Of a stretch of DNA of 64,000 nucleotides, positions 1 to 12,530 are shown piece by piece. The position numbers and the translations under genes are program-made. The notes beneath the pieces are model-generated. The model worked only from the letters and a program-made list of their open reading frames with translations, was not told the DNA's origin and did not search any database. Source of the stretch: Chionis minor (Eukaryota > Chordata > Aves > Charadriiformes > Chionididae); assembly GCA_013398295.1 (NCBI GenBank), contig VZSF01006858.1, positions 496,819 to 560,818 on the forward strand. Reading direction: 5' to 3'. Each line of letters starts with the position of its first letter. The stretch's first letter is position 1.

Positions 1-3000
1 GACACCATTTAACGAGGAAAAAGAGAAAGGAAACTCTTTGTTTCTTTCTTTTTTCCTTTTCTTTTGATTTCTTTGGGTATTATTTCCTGCAGGACAGGCC
101 ACAGAGTAGGATTTCACTCAATAGGGACGAGCATAATATCCAACCCTTGCTATTGCCCCTCACTTCTCTCGGCAGCATGGATGAACTGAGTCTTTAAATG
201 GGATGTGAGCAGATGGAACAATATGCCACATATAAATGAGAGGGACCACATACACATAGTTTCTCTGAAATTGTCACTTCTTCCAGGTAGGTAAGTGTAC
301 ACAATTACAGATACAGGCAGAAAGAAAATTGGGCAGTATCTCGAAGACTGTAAGCAAACCAATGGAAGACTTTTCTGATTTAAAAAAATCTCAGCCTGCT
401 TTATCTGGTTTCTATGCCAAGTTATACTATGAATCTCTTATTTTTCATCCAAAAATTATTGGGGGGAGGACATTATTTGACTCATGTAGGTGATGACAAT
501 ATTTCAGTATTGTCTGTCAGAAACTGAAATTATCTAGATTCAAAAGATAGAATGAAATTCAAAGTCCAGGGCCTCTAATTTGGCTTGCTTTTTGATAATG
601 ACAGCAGGCAGAGAAGGCTTTTTATCAGGATTGCTACACAGTCACAAGAAATTACTTGCTTTAACCTCAGAATATTTTGTAGCTCAAAATTTTCTTTTCA
701 GCCAGAGTACTGTAATTCTATAACTTAATTATAGTTGCCTTTGTAAAATAAGAAACATTTATTAAATGAGATAGACATTGACCTAGACTCATTTTATGTA
801 AAAATTTACATAGAAAACAGTGATTTGAGATGGCAATCACTTCTCTCTTCTATATCCATTCTGTTGGGTCAATTAATGTGGTCATCGGAGACTACTTGCC
901 CTTTAAGCCAACTCTGAGAAAGACCAGAGCAAAACTGGGCTGCAGTAAAAGACATTCTGCAAGGATGCTGGGCACTTGGGTCATATGTTAGAGCTCCAAA
1001 ACCTTTCTTAATGTACTGCAGATGTTGCTAAGCTTTGGGTCTTTTTAGCTATGTTTTCATTTACTGTTTAGGTGGTCACTGTTACAGTGTTGCCAAGAAA
1101 GCTTTTGAATCATCTTAAAGTGGGAATTAATTGCATTAATTTGTACAAAAGTAACTGAAAAGGTCAAAATATTAATTGCAGGCCTTCTGGCCTGAAATTG
1201 GTACCTAAACCAACAGACAAGGCACAGTTCATCCACCTTAGCAAACAGTTTTTATTTTTGACCTGAAATTGTCACTACTGGTTAACGCACTGAGATTTTT
1301 TGCTGGAAGAAAAGAACTGATACAACTGAGGTCTCTAGAGTCAGTTTCAAAACAGATGTTCCGGAGACCCTGAAAAATAGTAGCTTCAAGTAAAGGCTCA
1401 TAAATGCTTCATTTGCCTGGTCCCCAAGCCTTTTCAGACAGACAAAACTGTCTGCTTACTATGGCTTTTATACTCATATTAATATTTTTTTTAAATTCAG
1501 CTCTCAGCCTTCATTACAGCATTGTACTTGGGAAGAGTAGGGGACTGAATACTTGTGTGCTTGGAAGGCAGAAACCACTGAGTCAAAAATTTTACTTCTC
1601 TTACTCTCAGTCTTAGATAGAAACGTAACTGGATTTTGCCTGTAACTGCAAACACAGCCAAAAAAATCTTAAACGTGAGTTAAATGGAATCTTTTACTTA
1701 TTTGACATGCCAGGGCACTGCTCATGTTCAATCTAATATCGCTATTCTTTTGTACTGCCAAGCCAGTCCCCAGAGGTTATGGCTACTATTGCCTAAATCG
1801 GGGTCATTTGAGAGGAACTAGTTCAAACACAGATAACCTCAGCAAACACTGAAGGGAGCATTAGAAAACTAACATCCAGAAAAAGAAGTCGCTGGAAGTT
1901 CATTGCCCCTAATCCTGTTAATAAGGAAGGCTAATGAGCTCATTCTTCTGAATATTTACTTTTTTTTACAAGGGAGAGGAGCCGAGTGGAGGACAGAGGG
2001 ACTCTCCGACCTGGAGGAACGTCCAAGCGAACATGTGTTTCTCTGAAGTATTTGGCTATTAGTATTAATGGGGATATCCTTCAGAGAATGACACAGACTT
2101 GGGGCCTGCTGCATCACAAGCTCTGCCTTCAACTTTATCCAATTAAAAGTAGTAACTCTTTACCTATAACTCAGCTGTGGTTTTGTGTAAATAGCTGTAC
2201 AAACTGCAAAGTAGGAAGAAATCAAGTCCTGATATTGTAAATAGAAACAAAGTACGCTTCAAGCCAATGACAAATGAGGACTTAATCTTACATACTGTTT
2301 GCCTGTTTAATAAGAAATTCAGAATAACTTCTTTATTAATAAAGAAATTAGATAGTTACAGTCTCAATCTATATATGTTATTCATATATGGGAGAAAGAC
2401 CGTGTATATCATGCACATAAGCTATAAATATTTTCTCCAAACTATTTGCAGGCCCTCAATATTCTGCCATATATGAAAGTTAGATCAGTGTTAACTCAAT
2501 AGCTAAAACTGCGTTGGAAGAAAAAAAATACCAGGTTTTCTAACAACATTTATCTGCCTTGGCCTCGTAAGTTCACCACAGTACTAGAGCTGAAAGAAAT
2601 ACCAATACAAGAGTGTTTTATGTCAAATCTCGAACCACTAATACAAAGGAGTGTAATTTATCAGATCCAAAGGAAAACACTATCTGACAGTGTCCAAAGT
2701 ACTACTATTCATTACATATCTAAGGGCTACTGATCAATAGACAGCACTATGCTCTTTCGCTCAATAGATTCAAGCTTAACTGATTTTCATGGCTTCTTGA
2801 ATGCTTTTGACTAACAAGGCATGATCCACATAGTGCTTTGTCACCGATTTGCACATAATCTAATAAAGTGACAGTAATAAATCACAAGTACCATTAATAA
2901 ATCACCAACAAACAAAGCAGCACACTGGAAGCAATGTGGAAAATGCACAGATATTCCTCCAACTACTTTGGTGAGTAAACAGCCTAAACACACAGTATTA

Positions 3001-6000
3001 GTTAAGAGCTGCAAGTTCAATTCATAGTAAATATATACATGTGAGCTTTTAAAGATTTTGTATTGTAGTTGGCAAACATAGCTTGTGTGTTTCTTCAGGG
3101 CAGGTTCATAGAGAAAAAGAAGAAAAGGCAAAAAGAAAAGACCTGAGAAAAAACAAAACTCAAACTGAGCAAACAAATGCTTGGAACACTAGAATATAAT
3201 CCAGTTTGGTAATGCTTATATGCTGTTAAAATCACATTTTATGCCTATTTACTTTATCATTTTGTACCTCATAAATACCTACAGTAGCTAATACTGTCAG
3301 TGGTGCCACTTCAAAGAGCTGTGCCCCTCGGAACAAGACCTTTGAGGTTTAGTCTAGCCACAGTGTGGTTAAGGTTATCACAATGTCTCTCTAAATCTAG
3401 AATCTAGTTGGCATAAATCCATGAAAAGCACACATACCTTCAAATGCAAAATTCAGGATTCATTTACTTAACTGCAGGTGTGGATTTAATGAAAGCTGGG
3501 CATTTAACATGGTAATAAGCTTCCACAGACTTCACAGAAAAATCCATCTCTAAGACACATACAGCAGAAGCAAAGCCGTCATTTTGACTCCATCGTCGCT
3601 ACAAAAAATGCATACGCTTAACAAGCATTTACTTCAGGTGGAATCCTAGAAACACAAATTTGTAGCTGTCACACACTAGCTGCTTGAGGTTAACGCTAGA
3701 CCTCTGTAGCGCTTTTTCCTATAGTGAATAGAAAGCTAAATTATTTTGTTTGGGACCATTTTGAATTAAAGCCCAAAAGGTTTAAGTTGTTTCTTTCACT
3801 TTTAGTTCCTAAGTGTAACATAGAAGTAGTAAAATTACATGAGGAAGTCAGCTTCCCTGGAATTTTTGCACTGACCAAAAATTTTTGTAAATCCTACAAG
3901 AAAGCTTTTTCCTACAACATTTTCAATTGAATATTTCGAGGATTTATTTGTTCTGATACAAGGCTCATCTGAATCCTTAAACATCAACCAAATTCCGATT
4001 AAAATCTTTTCAACCACTTCTCTGGTGACCCTTGAGCAAATACATGTTTGTGCCAGTGGCTTGAGGCAAAATACATAATTAGAGTCAATAATAAAACCAT
4101 CTTTCCGGTCTCCAAAACCTCAGAAACAAAGTTTGATTCAATTCTAACAGCCACAGAAAAGAAATAAATAAGGCAGTGGCTAATACCAGAGTGAATAAGG
4201 GCTTTCCCTCTGAAGACTAGAGGAGGGCCAGACCTTGGTTTGTTACAGCAAAGGGGACGGTTATTATGGATGGTTATTTACAGGCAAAACTCCTGGACTC
4301 TGAGGTAAACCATTCCCTTTTCATCTATTCTTGAGAAACACAAGTCACATAACGATGGCAAGTCCAAGTCCTTAATAAACAGTATTTTTCCTTTAAGGTG
4401 GTGAGGAAAACTGGCGAGGCAGGACCAAGGAGCTGGGGGCAGTAAGGAAACCAGCGAGCTGCTGGTAGGAGAGGAGGAGCAAGGTGCGTTCCTGGCCAGC
4501 ATCAGTAGCGCGTCAGAAAGCCCCGGTCTTCTCTGCAAAGCCACCAGCCATTCTTTACTAGTCTGAAACAGTGGCCAATGTCCCCAGCAGAGACAACATC
4601 CAAATGTCAAGATTTAGGAGTTTTAAACGGATGTCCGTGCAGTGCTCTTCAGAATACTGAAACAGCAGAGGGAGAGGGACTCACCCCTCCCAGGAAAATG
4701 CCGTGGGTAACACGTGGTACGTGGGGCCATGGCAGCAGTTTCCACAGCCATGAATTGGACCTCAGTACCTCTGTGTTTATTTAAGGAAAGCAAAACACTT
4801 TTGCCAAATTTAACATGCTTCTACATACTACAAATTTTTACCAAAAAAGTTATTGGACAAATATTAAATTTTTCTTGAAAGACAAATTAATTAATATGAA
4901 AAAGAACAAAGAAGTCTCATAAAAAAAAAATATATAAAAAAAGAGAGACCTTGAGGAAGTTAATGTTAACAAAACAAACCTGAGGCTTAAAGCCATAAAG
5001 TGTGACCATCACTCTCTCCTCTTCTTAAGCATGTGACTTTGTTATTTTTGATCCAGAGGTCACTGCTTGCTTTAAATGTGACTTCGCCTTTTGGGCAGAG
5101 GTGGCCTTGGCGGCCAGATACTCAGCTGAGCCACAGATAAATACGCATGAAAGTGGGTATATATAAAGCTGCTAAAATGTCTGAAAACTTTTGAAGGTAG
5201 ACCTAGGTCACCTGCTGCCATTTGCCCTGTATGTACTTCCTATACAATCATTTGTTTTAAAGTGTTGTCCTTCATTAATCTAACCATTCACTGAAGCGAC
5301 AGAATTACTGCCTTTTTTAATGCTTATTCTCATAACTGTGTAACACTAAATAGCCCCAAAAACCTCAGAGCCTGTCTTCTCAGGACCAAAGCCATTCACA
5401 AATGCTTTTGCTTGCAGTTAAGTTTGCTAGTGTTCCTCTCTCCTTTTTCCTACCCTCCTATGCTTGTACCTTTCCCTTTAACAAAGGTTTAAAATAGAAG
5501 ATGCCTTTGTCCTCACCACTCTAAGACAGCCCTTCCCAACATCTTCCAGGCAGGCCCAAAATATAAAAAGAAACTAACTTTTCCCTTCTGTGAAAAAGAC
5601 AACATAGGAGCGAGCTCTAATTTAAGCAATACCATCTCCTTTCCCTGCCTCTGCTTCAATATTAGCCTTTGATTTTTCCACCTGAGATGCTTACACATGA
5701 CATCCCAGCCATCGCGCAGTGACCCTGAGCTTTGCATCTGAAGTGGGAGAAAAAGATTCAGACCCAGAAGACGTGGTCCAGCAACGCAGCGTTGCCCTCT
5801 TTCATCTCCTGCTCCTGGCCCCACCACCCAGCATGGGGCTTGGTTTGCTCTAAGGGTGAAACTCGTCCCACGCGGAGGGGCCCACGCAAGGTTTATGCTT
5901 AAAACTGTGCTGCTTAACCCCACGCTTATGCCTGGGAAGGAGGGAATGGAGGGGGATCTTGGAGAATTGGCGGCACAGCCGGGCCCCCAACTCTCCCCAC

Positions 6001-9000
6001 TCCATGACACCTCAACAGCCTCTGCTCTGGCTCCAATTAGGTCAGCTTGGAGGGGGATTTGAGAGAAGGTTGGTCAGGGGAGGGTCTGCTGGACCCACAC
6101 TCCTGCGGCTGCGTTGGAAATTAATTCCCACATACAGGATGCAGATGGGCCACAGCCCCTTTTCCAGGCTGCAGCCTGCAAATAAACTTAGCAGCAGCTG
6201 GGGAGGGGAACCACCAGAGCCTCATATGCTTTAATGGGTTCTGTGTTTCTGCATATGGGAGCATTCCCTGCCCTCGCTAACCCATGCAAATCCTTCTGTA
6301 AAGTCTCATAAACAAAGCTATGGATATAATTTCGAATGAGAAACTTGCCACCGGGGAAAACGGCGGTCAGGAAAAATACAACATACCTTTCTCTCCAAGA
6401 AGGGTGTTTTGCTGTGTTTTCATGGATTAAAAACAGACCTTGCTGGTTTGAGCAAGCAGGCAAACTTCTGACCTTTTTTCACATAATAAACTCTCCCCTC
6501 CCCCCCTTCCCCACAGTACTGGTCCCTAACCTGTCCTAAAATAGCCGAGAAGAGCGTGGAGCCTGTAAGCAAAGACGGCCTTATTGCCAGGTGTGGATGC
6601 TTGTCAGCACAGCACAGACACGTCCATCTCCAAGACCTCATGCCCTGGTCTCAATCCAATGAAGTAGTCAAATGCGTGATTAGCTTTATGTTTTCAGGAA
6701 CTGGCCCTCAACATGACCTGAAATCAAACATTTACATAAATGCTTTTCTGGATCAGCCCTGTAGAGCTCAGTACTTTCTGGTTTGAAATGCCAGTACACA
6801 CCGAAAAAACGTTTGTGGCTGAGAGCAAAGATCTTTTAAGGCAAAGCATGATTTTTACAGCTCCATATGGAGTTCAAAGTCAGGGGAATCTGTGTGATTA
6901 CTTTTAGTTTAGCCAAGTGAAATCAAGTTGAAGAAAACTTCCTACTTCCAAACCTGCGCACAAATGCAATCCGGGTGCCATCTTCATTAGTGAAATAAAT
7001 TTAATGAGGTAAACATGCGGACTTCTTTTCAGAGGCTTGTGTGCTCAATAATCATTGAATTTGGAGTTAAATGGGGAATGCAGAAAATGAGTTCCCCAGT
7101 ACCTGAATTATATTTGAGGAATCATTTTTAGACACACTGGCTGCACTGTAGCCAGGGGCTTTAATAATATATGTGAGCAGCAAGATATGTCCGTGCACGT
7201 TTCTGTAGATATGAACAGGTAGGGACAGAGGACGTTGGTTTCATCTTGTACTGTCAGCCTTTCTGCAAGAAACTACTTTTTTCTTCCAAATGCATTCAAT
7301 TCTTGGCGACAACCAGCACATGAATAGATTTTACATGGTTTGTACATGGTTGCCAAGTAGATCTCACTTCATTTTTTTATCCAAGTGAGTAGACAAATCC
7401 ACAAGCATCATCTTTCTACTGTTCTAGATTAATGTAATAGCCTTAACTTCAACATCTTGTTTCTTTTTTCTAGATGTAAATATAGTAACAAGGTTATTGC
7501 TAGAAATGTTGAGAGAACAGTAAACACAGAATCCATTTTTTGTCAAGATTTTCCCAGAAAATAATGAATCACAGTAAATTTGAGATATGTAATCAAGCAG
7601 CAGTCTAATACTCTCCCTGACAATTATGAAGCTGCTGGAAAAATCACATCATTGCCCACATTAATTCCAGTCGTTTTCTCTTTTAGCATTAAAATAAGAA
7701 ACCAAAAAAAATTCTGATTTTTATAGCTTCTCTCAGTGGTCTATAAAATACAGTAAAACTGTATGATCTGACTTTCTGTTTGCTAGATTGGAAAAGTTAG
7801 ACAAAAAACTAGTAAAGGATGAAACAAAAAACAGCTCCCCCTTCCAAATCAAACATAGAAAAAAGCAACAAGAAAAGCAAAACATGTTAAGGTAGTACAG
7901 AATCTAGGACCAGGCAGCTGCCTCTGATCCACAAGACTTTTGTTTTTCTTTTCTAGGTTAGTTTTAAAACTCATTTGGGGTTTGCTACGTACATGGGCCA
8001 GTGTCTGTGAGGATACCAGTAAAATATGAAAAGGACTGCGGAACAAGCTATTTGAAGCCGTAACTACTAAGCTCTTTTCTGTTAGCTTTGGCTGGTCGAG
8101 CTGTGGTAGGTGTTTCCCATTTTTAGCCTTCACACCTTTATTATGTTTGGGTTGCATGTTAGAAATATTCCAGATGTTGTGGATGGAGACTTCCTCTTGG
8201 CCCAAGGAAGAAAAGGTTTCAGTCTTCTATGGATTTCCCCTCTATTGATCGGGAGACTTCACCTACCGTTACAAGGTCTGAGCTTTTTGGTGCTGGCATT
8301 GATGCCTCCACTGGCTGCCATAGCCTGGAACCAACAACCTGTGTGCCCAAGTGTTCTGAGCCTTCTGGAAGAACAAAAAACCAGAATTAGTAAAGGTTTT
8401 CAAAGCTTGGTGGATGATTAAAGATGATCTTTTAATTTAGATCTATAAAAACTACCCTTCTCCTGGCCACTGACACTTAGATGTCAAAGGCAACCAATGC
8501 TCAGCAAAACAGGTCTATGATTTGCCCATCCTTCGGCTGCAGGTGTGACCCATGTGGCTCTATGAAGGACTTGCTGCTCCACCTATGCCAGCAAAACCAC
8601 CCAGCAGCGCACCCCACCGTCTGTCCTCATGAGTCGTGGGCAAGAGTCTAACCATACCACACTTCACTTCAGCATGAAATTTGCTTACCAGCTCATGTTC
8701 AGTGAAGAGATTGCAATTCATGCTTTAAAATGTTACTCATTGGAACTGCCTACAGAAAAGACTTTGAAGCAGTGGCCACACCAATGCTGGACTTCTTACA
8801 TGAAAATATGAGCTTGAAAATACAGGGAAGAGATTCTGTTTTACAGCAGCTGCCTGCACCTGATCACTTGCTGTCTGGTTCAGATTGATGCATCTTGTCA
8901 CTACAGAGACGGGTCTCCCCCACAAAGCCAGAATATCAAGCATTAGGATTGTTTATAACCCTCTGTATCCATACAAAGCAGCGTAAGGCCTGACAACCCC

Positions 9001-9359
9001 AGCTGGCCATTTGTTCTGTAAAATATACTATAATAAAGGTGAACACTACAAGTGCTAGAAGCAAAGGTTAGAAGGGCAGAATGATTTAGGGACGTCTGTG
9101 CCCGCTGCCCTTGATGGGGACCACCTCTGAAGGGACTGCCACTAGTATCCGCATTTCACTTTCAGACACACATTACTTGTTTCAAACATTTTCTCTTGGC
9201 CTTCGTTATCCTCATCCTTGGGGCTAAAAAGCCTCAAACAATGTTAAAAAAATGGGGTGGGAAAAAGACCATGCCCCTCTGTTCCCGTCCTGTTGCCCTA
9301 ACTGGCATGACTGCCCTGTGTTTACTTCCCTCTGATAGAAGGTAGCAACATGTCTTAAC
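1..9359. other. Unique AT-rich non-coding DNA, no gene recognised
   Basis: I see no recognisable gene, RNA or transposon here. Open frames are short, with proteins of low-complexity or non-globular character and no motif. Two patches are GC-richer than the surroundings (about 4440-4760 and 5700-6240), but neither has dense CpG nor an obvious promoter. The longest open frame of the whole window (165 codons, 5513-6010, minus) lies in the second patch and looks like a GC-driven chance frame. An A-rich stretch lies at about 4918-4946. The sequence could be intronic or intergenic. Confidence 0.6.
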
Positions 9360-9735
9360 TAAATACCACTATCTCTTGTTTCTTTCCCACGTTTTCCTGT
9401 TTCCTATCTTTAGATCTCCTTCCATCTCCTGTTTTTATTTTTTATATCCTTTTCTCTTTCACTTCTGCCTATGATTATTTTTGTACCTCTTTTTCACTAC
9501 CTTTTGACACTTCTTCATGATATTCTCTTTATTGCTACTTCGTTTTACCTGCCTATCAGTTCTTTCATCATGCTCTCTCCTTTTATTTCCCCTTTTTCTC
9601 ACTATCCTTCTTCTCTTTGACTTTTTAAATGGCCCTATCACTTCCCCGTTTTTTTCCATTCTGTTTCCATTACTGTGTTTTCAAAAATAATATTTCTTTC
9701 TCAACTTCTTCCCTTTTTCTTTGTGGCAGACTAGG
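9360..9735. repeat. Pyrimidine-biased (C+T-rich) strand, ~370 bp
   Basis: For roughly 370 bases the plus strand is mostly C and T, in irregular TTTC, CTTC, TCTC and TTTT runs broken by short A/G islands. It is not a clean microsatellite. The minus strand carries a chance open frame (9459-9659) full of Lys and Arg, which simply reflects the purine-rich complement. It could be a decayed polypyrimidine repeat or a strand-asymmetric, structure-forming region. Confidence 0.6.
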
Positions 9736-12361
9736 CTAAACTCCTGCTCTTTTTGGGGGGCAGGGTGGGAAGCTTGTGAAAAGTTAGTGGAAAGATGAAG
9801 AATGTGGAAATGACACATCAATGAAAAATACTAGGTTACCTCACTATTCATGTAGATATTGTCTAACACAGGTTTTTGCAAAAGCCGTCTGTCTAACATA
9901 ACAATAATTCTTGTATTTATTTTCCCCTTCCATTTTTGAGTCAGTCAGCAGCTATTTCTTAAAGGATCCTAAAAGCACTTTATAATTCCTACAGATATAA
10001 CAATGGTGTTTTCTCTGGGGTGTTTTCTGCCATTTCAGTTATTAATGAAGACTGAATTTGGAAGCACCATTTGTGAAATACAGTTATCTAGGGTGGAAGT
10101 TTGTTTAGAATAGTGATAACACCTAGGTACACTTAGTAGGAATTATGAACTAACTTAACTATGATTCATAGCTATTTTCCTTCCTAAATATAAGAGTAAA
10201 TTGTTTCTGTGACTGCTACAAACTCCAGAATATAAAAGGAAGCATAGAATCACTAATACATCTTTGATATTCTTTCTTTCTCCCTCTTTCACGATGGCAA
10301 GTTATTTTTGCTCTGTGTCACTCTCTTCAACAACATTTCACAGAGAACTGTGTTTTGAGCAGGGATGGGTAATCATCAAATGTTTTAAGTTAGGGTAGCA
10401 TTAGCACTGGAAAAGTGACTAGCCATTTCCCCACAATCTGCTTTCTTGAACGACTTCTAGTTCACCCCAGGCATCGGAGAAGAGAATGCAAAAAGCTGCA
10501 GTTCCTACAGGATCTTGCCACTCCGGAGCAATTCTGAGCCTGTCTCCATGTAGTACTTGTCCTTTCATTCCAGGATGATACCTTCTTACAGCATTTCATC
10601 TGGGTTTCACAGAGGGAGCAGGCTAAAAAGTAACCATGGAAATTCAATAGCTTTAAAATGCTACTCAAAGCAGGGACCACCAAGGGCAGTTTAGTAGAGC
10701 TGGCTTGTAAAATCACAGCCATTTCCCAAACCAACTGTTAAGCCCACAGACAGCAGATTCTGCTCTGCATTACATTGCCTTCCTTAGTGGGTGCTGCACT
10801 GCATGCGCCTGGCATGAAAAATGCTGCCGCCGCCTCCTCCACTTGTTTAAAGAACTAAACCCCACATGAACATGCACATGGGGGAAAGAAGATGGACTAA
10901 CCTGCTGGGTCCCCGTTTCCAGCCTGCATCCATATCTTCCGGCCCCAAATTTGAAAATAGTCGATAGGTCTCGGGCAGCAGTGCTCCCAACCAAACCAAG
11001 GTGTTTCAAAGCTGCAGAGAGACTGGAGACAAGAACTTTTTGAATTTGTACATTTATTTGTTGGTCACAAGTGCAAGCAATAACAAAACATCTTCAGGCT
11101 CTATTCAGCTCCCACTGAACTCCCAGCTTTGACGTTAACTTGACTGAGATCAGAGTTTAGCATTAGTTCACAAATATGTAATAACTTAATTCCCTTCTCC
11201 TTCCCTTCTTCACCACAACACGCATGTAATTGCAATACTTGATAGGTTGCCACTAAAAATGCAGTTATAGGCACAAATTCATAGGCACTTGACTTTGGGA
11301 AATAGAAAGTGTTCACTGATGTAATTTCTTAAGTATAGGACAGAATAAAATGACTATGAGTTCTTCCATGTGCTCTTGTGTAGACAGGTTAGGAATGTCA
11401 TATCATTGTGAAGCTTTCCACAGGAGCTTGTAGCACTAGATTTGAGAGCAGACTTGCTTTTCTAGTTGATAGACATTTGCCTTTTAATGTGTTTACCCTC
11501 TGATGTGTGTAACGAACCAATACACGAAATGGAAATATTTCAAATTAATTTTCTTTTACTCTACTTATCTCCGAGAAATAAGTTCAGATCAAACATTGTG
11601 TTGAGGCACAGCAACATGATAAAGCATTGCCAAGCATAACAGTCTGTCTTTCAAGGTACATTTTTCTTTAACGATTTTTCTGCAGCCAAGAATGAAATTA
11701 AAAGAATAGAAGGAAGAGCGAGAAGGGGAATTAGTACATTTGACTCAAATATAAACAACCCACAAAACATGTTAGTAATCAGGCAGACTCCCATCACCCT
11801 ACTTGTCGTCTTGGGCCAGACTGCATGTGGTTTCTGCCCAGATGTGCATCATAGGGAGGAAGCTGCTCTAGGACTACACACAACAGTAATTCTTTGAGGA
11901 CATACAAATGGGACCAAAGACCCATCCTGCAAAAGGCTGTGACTCTCAGCATGCTGCATTTTGCACAGCACACAATGAAATTATGGTAGTCACTGACACT
12001 GGATGCTGTAGGAACCAAATAGGATTCAGAGAAGGATTAAACAACTTGGAGACGATAGACCTGGTTATTACCCATAATGGTCAAGATAAATCTATTTCAG
12101 CAAGTCCCTCAGCTGCTTACACAATCTGGAAGGAAAATCCAGGGAGGAAACAGCTTATATGGTCTGGTCATAAATTATTCCCAATGTACCATGCCACATC
12201 AGTGCGAGGATACAGGGCCAAATGGGCTGTTGATCAGGCATAGCTCTATGTCTAGGCAGAAGAAATCAATTAGACTTCTGTTTGTTTATTGTCTCCCTTT
12301 ATTCACTGCCATTTTAGATTGCACTCTCTTCTTGCTCTGCGTGTGGGAAAGGTTTTGCTAT
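9736..12361. other. Unique non-coding DNA, nothing recognised
   Basis: AT-rich unique sequence with no gene, RNA or clear transposon. The open frames at 10462-11316 (minus) and 11908-12367 (plus) have no conserved motif and no convincing splice signals. Confidence 0.55.
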
Positions 12362-12410
12362 CAGTAAGGGGTTATCAGTTCTCTATCAGTTAGCTATCAA
12401 AGGTTATCGT
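12362..12410. repeat. Degenerate TTATCAG-like short repeat
   Basis: The heptamer-like word (T)TATCA(G/A) occurs about five times at irregular spacing: TATCAGT, TTATCAG, TATCAGT, TATCAAA and TTATCG. TATC is the complement of GATA, so it could also be read as a cluster of GATA motifs. That reading is only suggestive. Confidence 0.35.
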
Positions 12411-12414
12411 ACAT

Positions 12415-12467
12415 GGGCCAGAACCTTTGATGGAGGCAACAGAGCTTTACCAGCAGAGCATCTGAGA
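12415..12467. mobile_element. Possible remnant of a palindromic MITE-like element
   Basis: It begins with GGGCCAGAACC and ends with TTTACCAGCAGAGCATCTGA. This recalls the ends of the GGGCCAGATC...TTTACACCAGCTGAGGATC type of short inverted-repeat element, as I remember it from bird and turtle genomes. The match is short and the middle is reduced, so this is a weak call. Compare the better copies at 16795 and 20709. Confidence 0.25.
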
Positions 12468-12496
12468 TAATAGTCATATATGCAGGTTGGACCTAA

Positions 12497-12530
12497 TTTT
12501 TTTGTTTTGTTTTGTTTTTTTTTTTGTTTT
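12497..12530. repeat. T-rich (TTTTG)n simple repeat
   Basis: T runs punctuated by single Gs (TTTTG units), including an 11-base T run. It could be the complement of a decayed poly(A), but no retroposon body is visible next to it. Confidence 0.8.

Noticed and set aside
5513..6010. Longest open frame (165 codons, minus strand) as a gene
   Set aside because: It sits in a GC-richer patch, overlaps open frames in other phases, and the peptide shows no domain, signal or splice structure. A length of 165 codons is possible by chance in such a patch.
9459..9659. Lys/Arg-rich 66-codon protein (minus)
   Set aside because: It is the purine-rich complement of the pyrimidine tract, not a protein.
10225..10260. 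Reverse-orientation CR1 tail at CATAGAATCACTAATAC
   Set aside because: Only a few bases resemble the CR1 tail, and none of the upstream CR1 landmarks follow.
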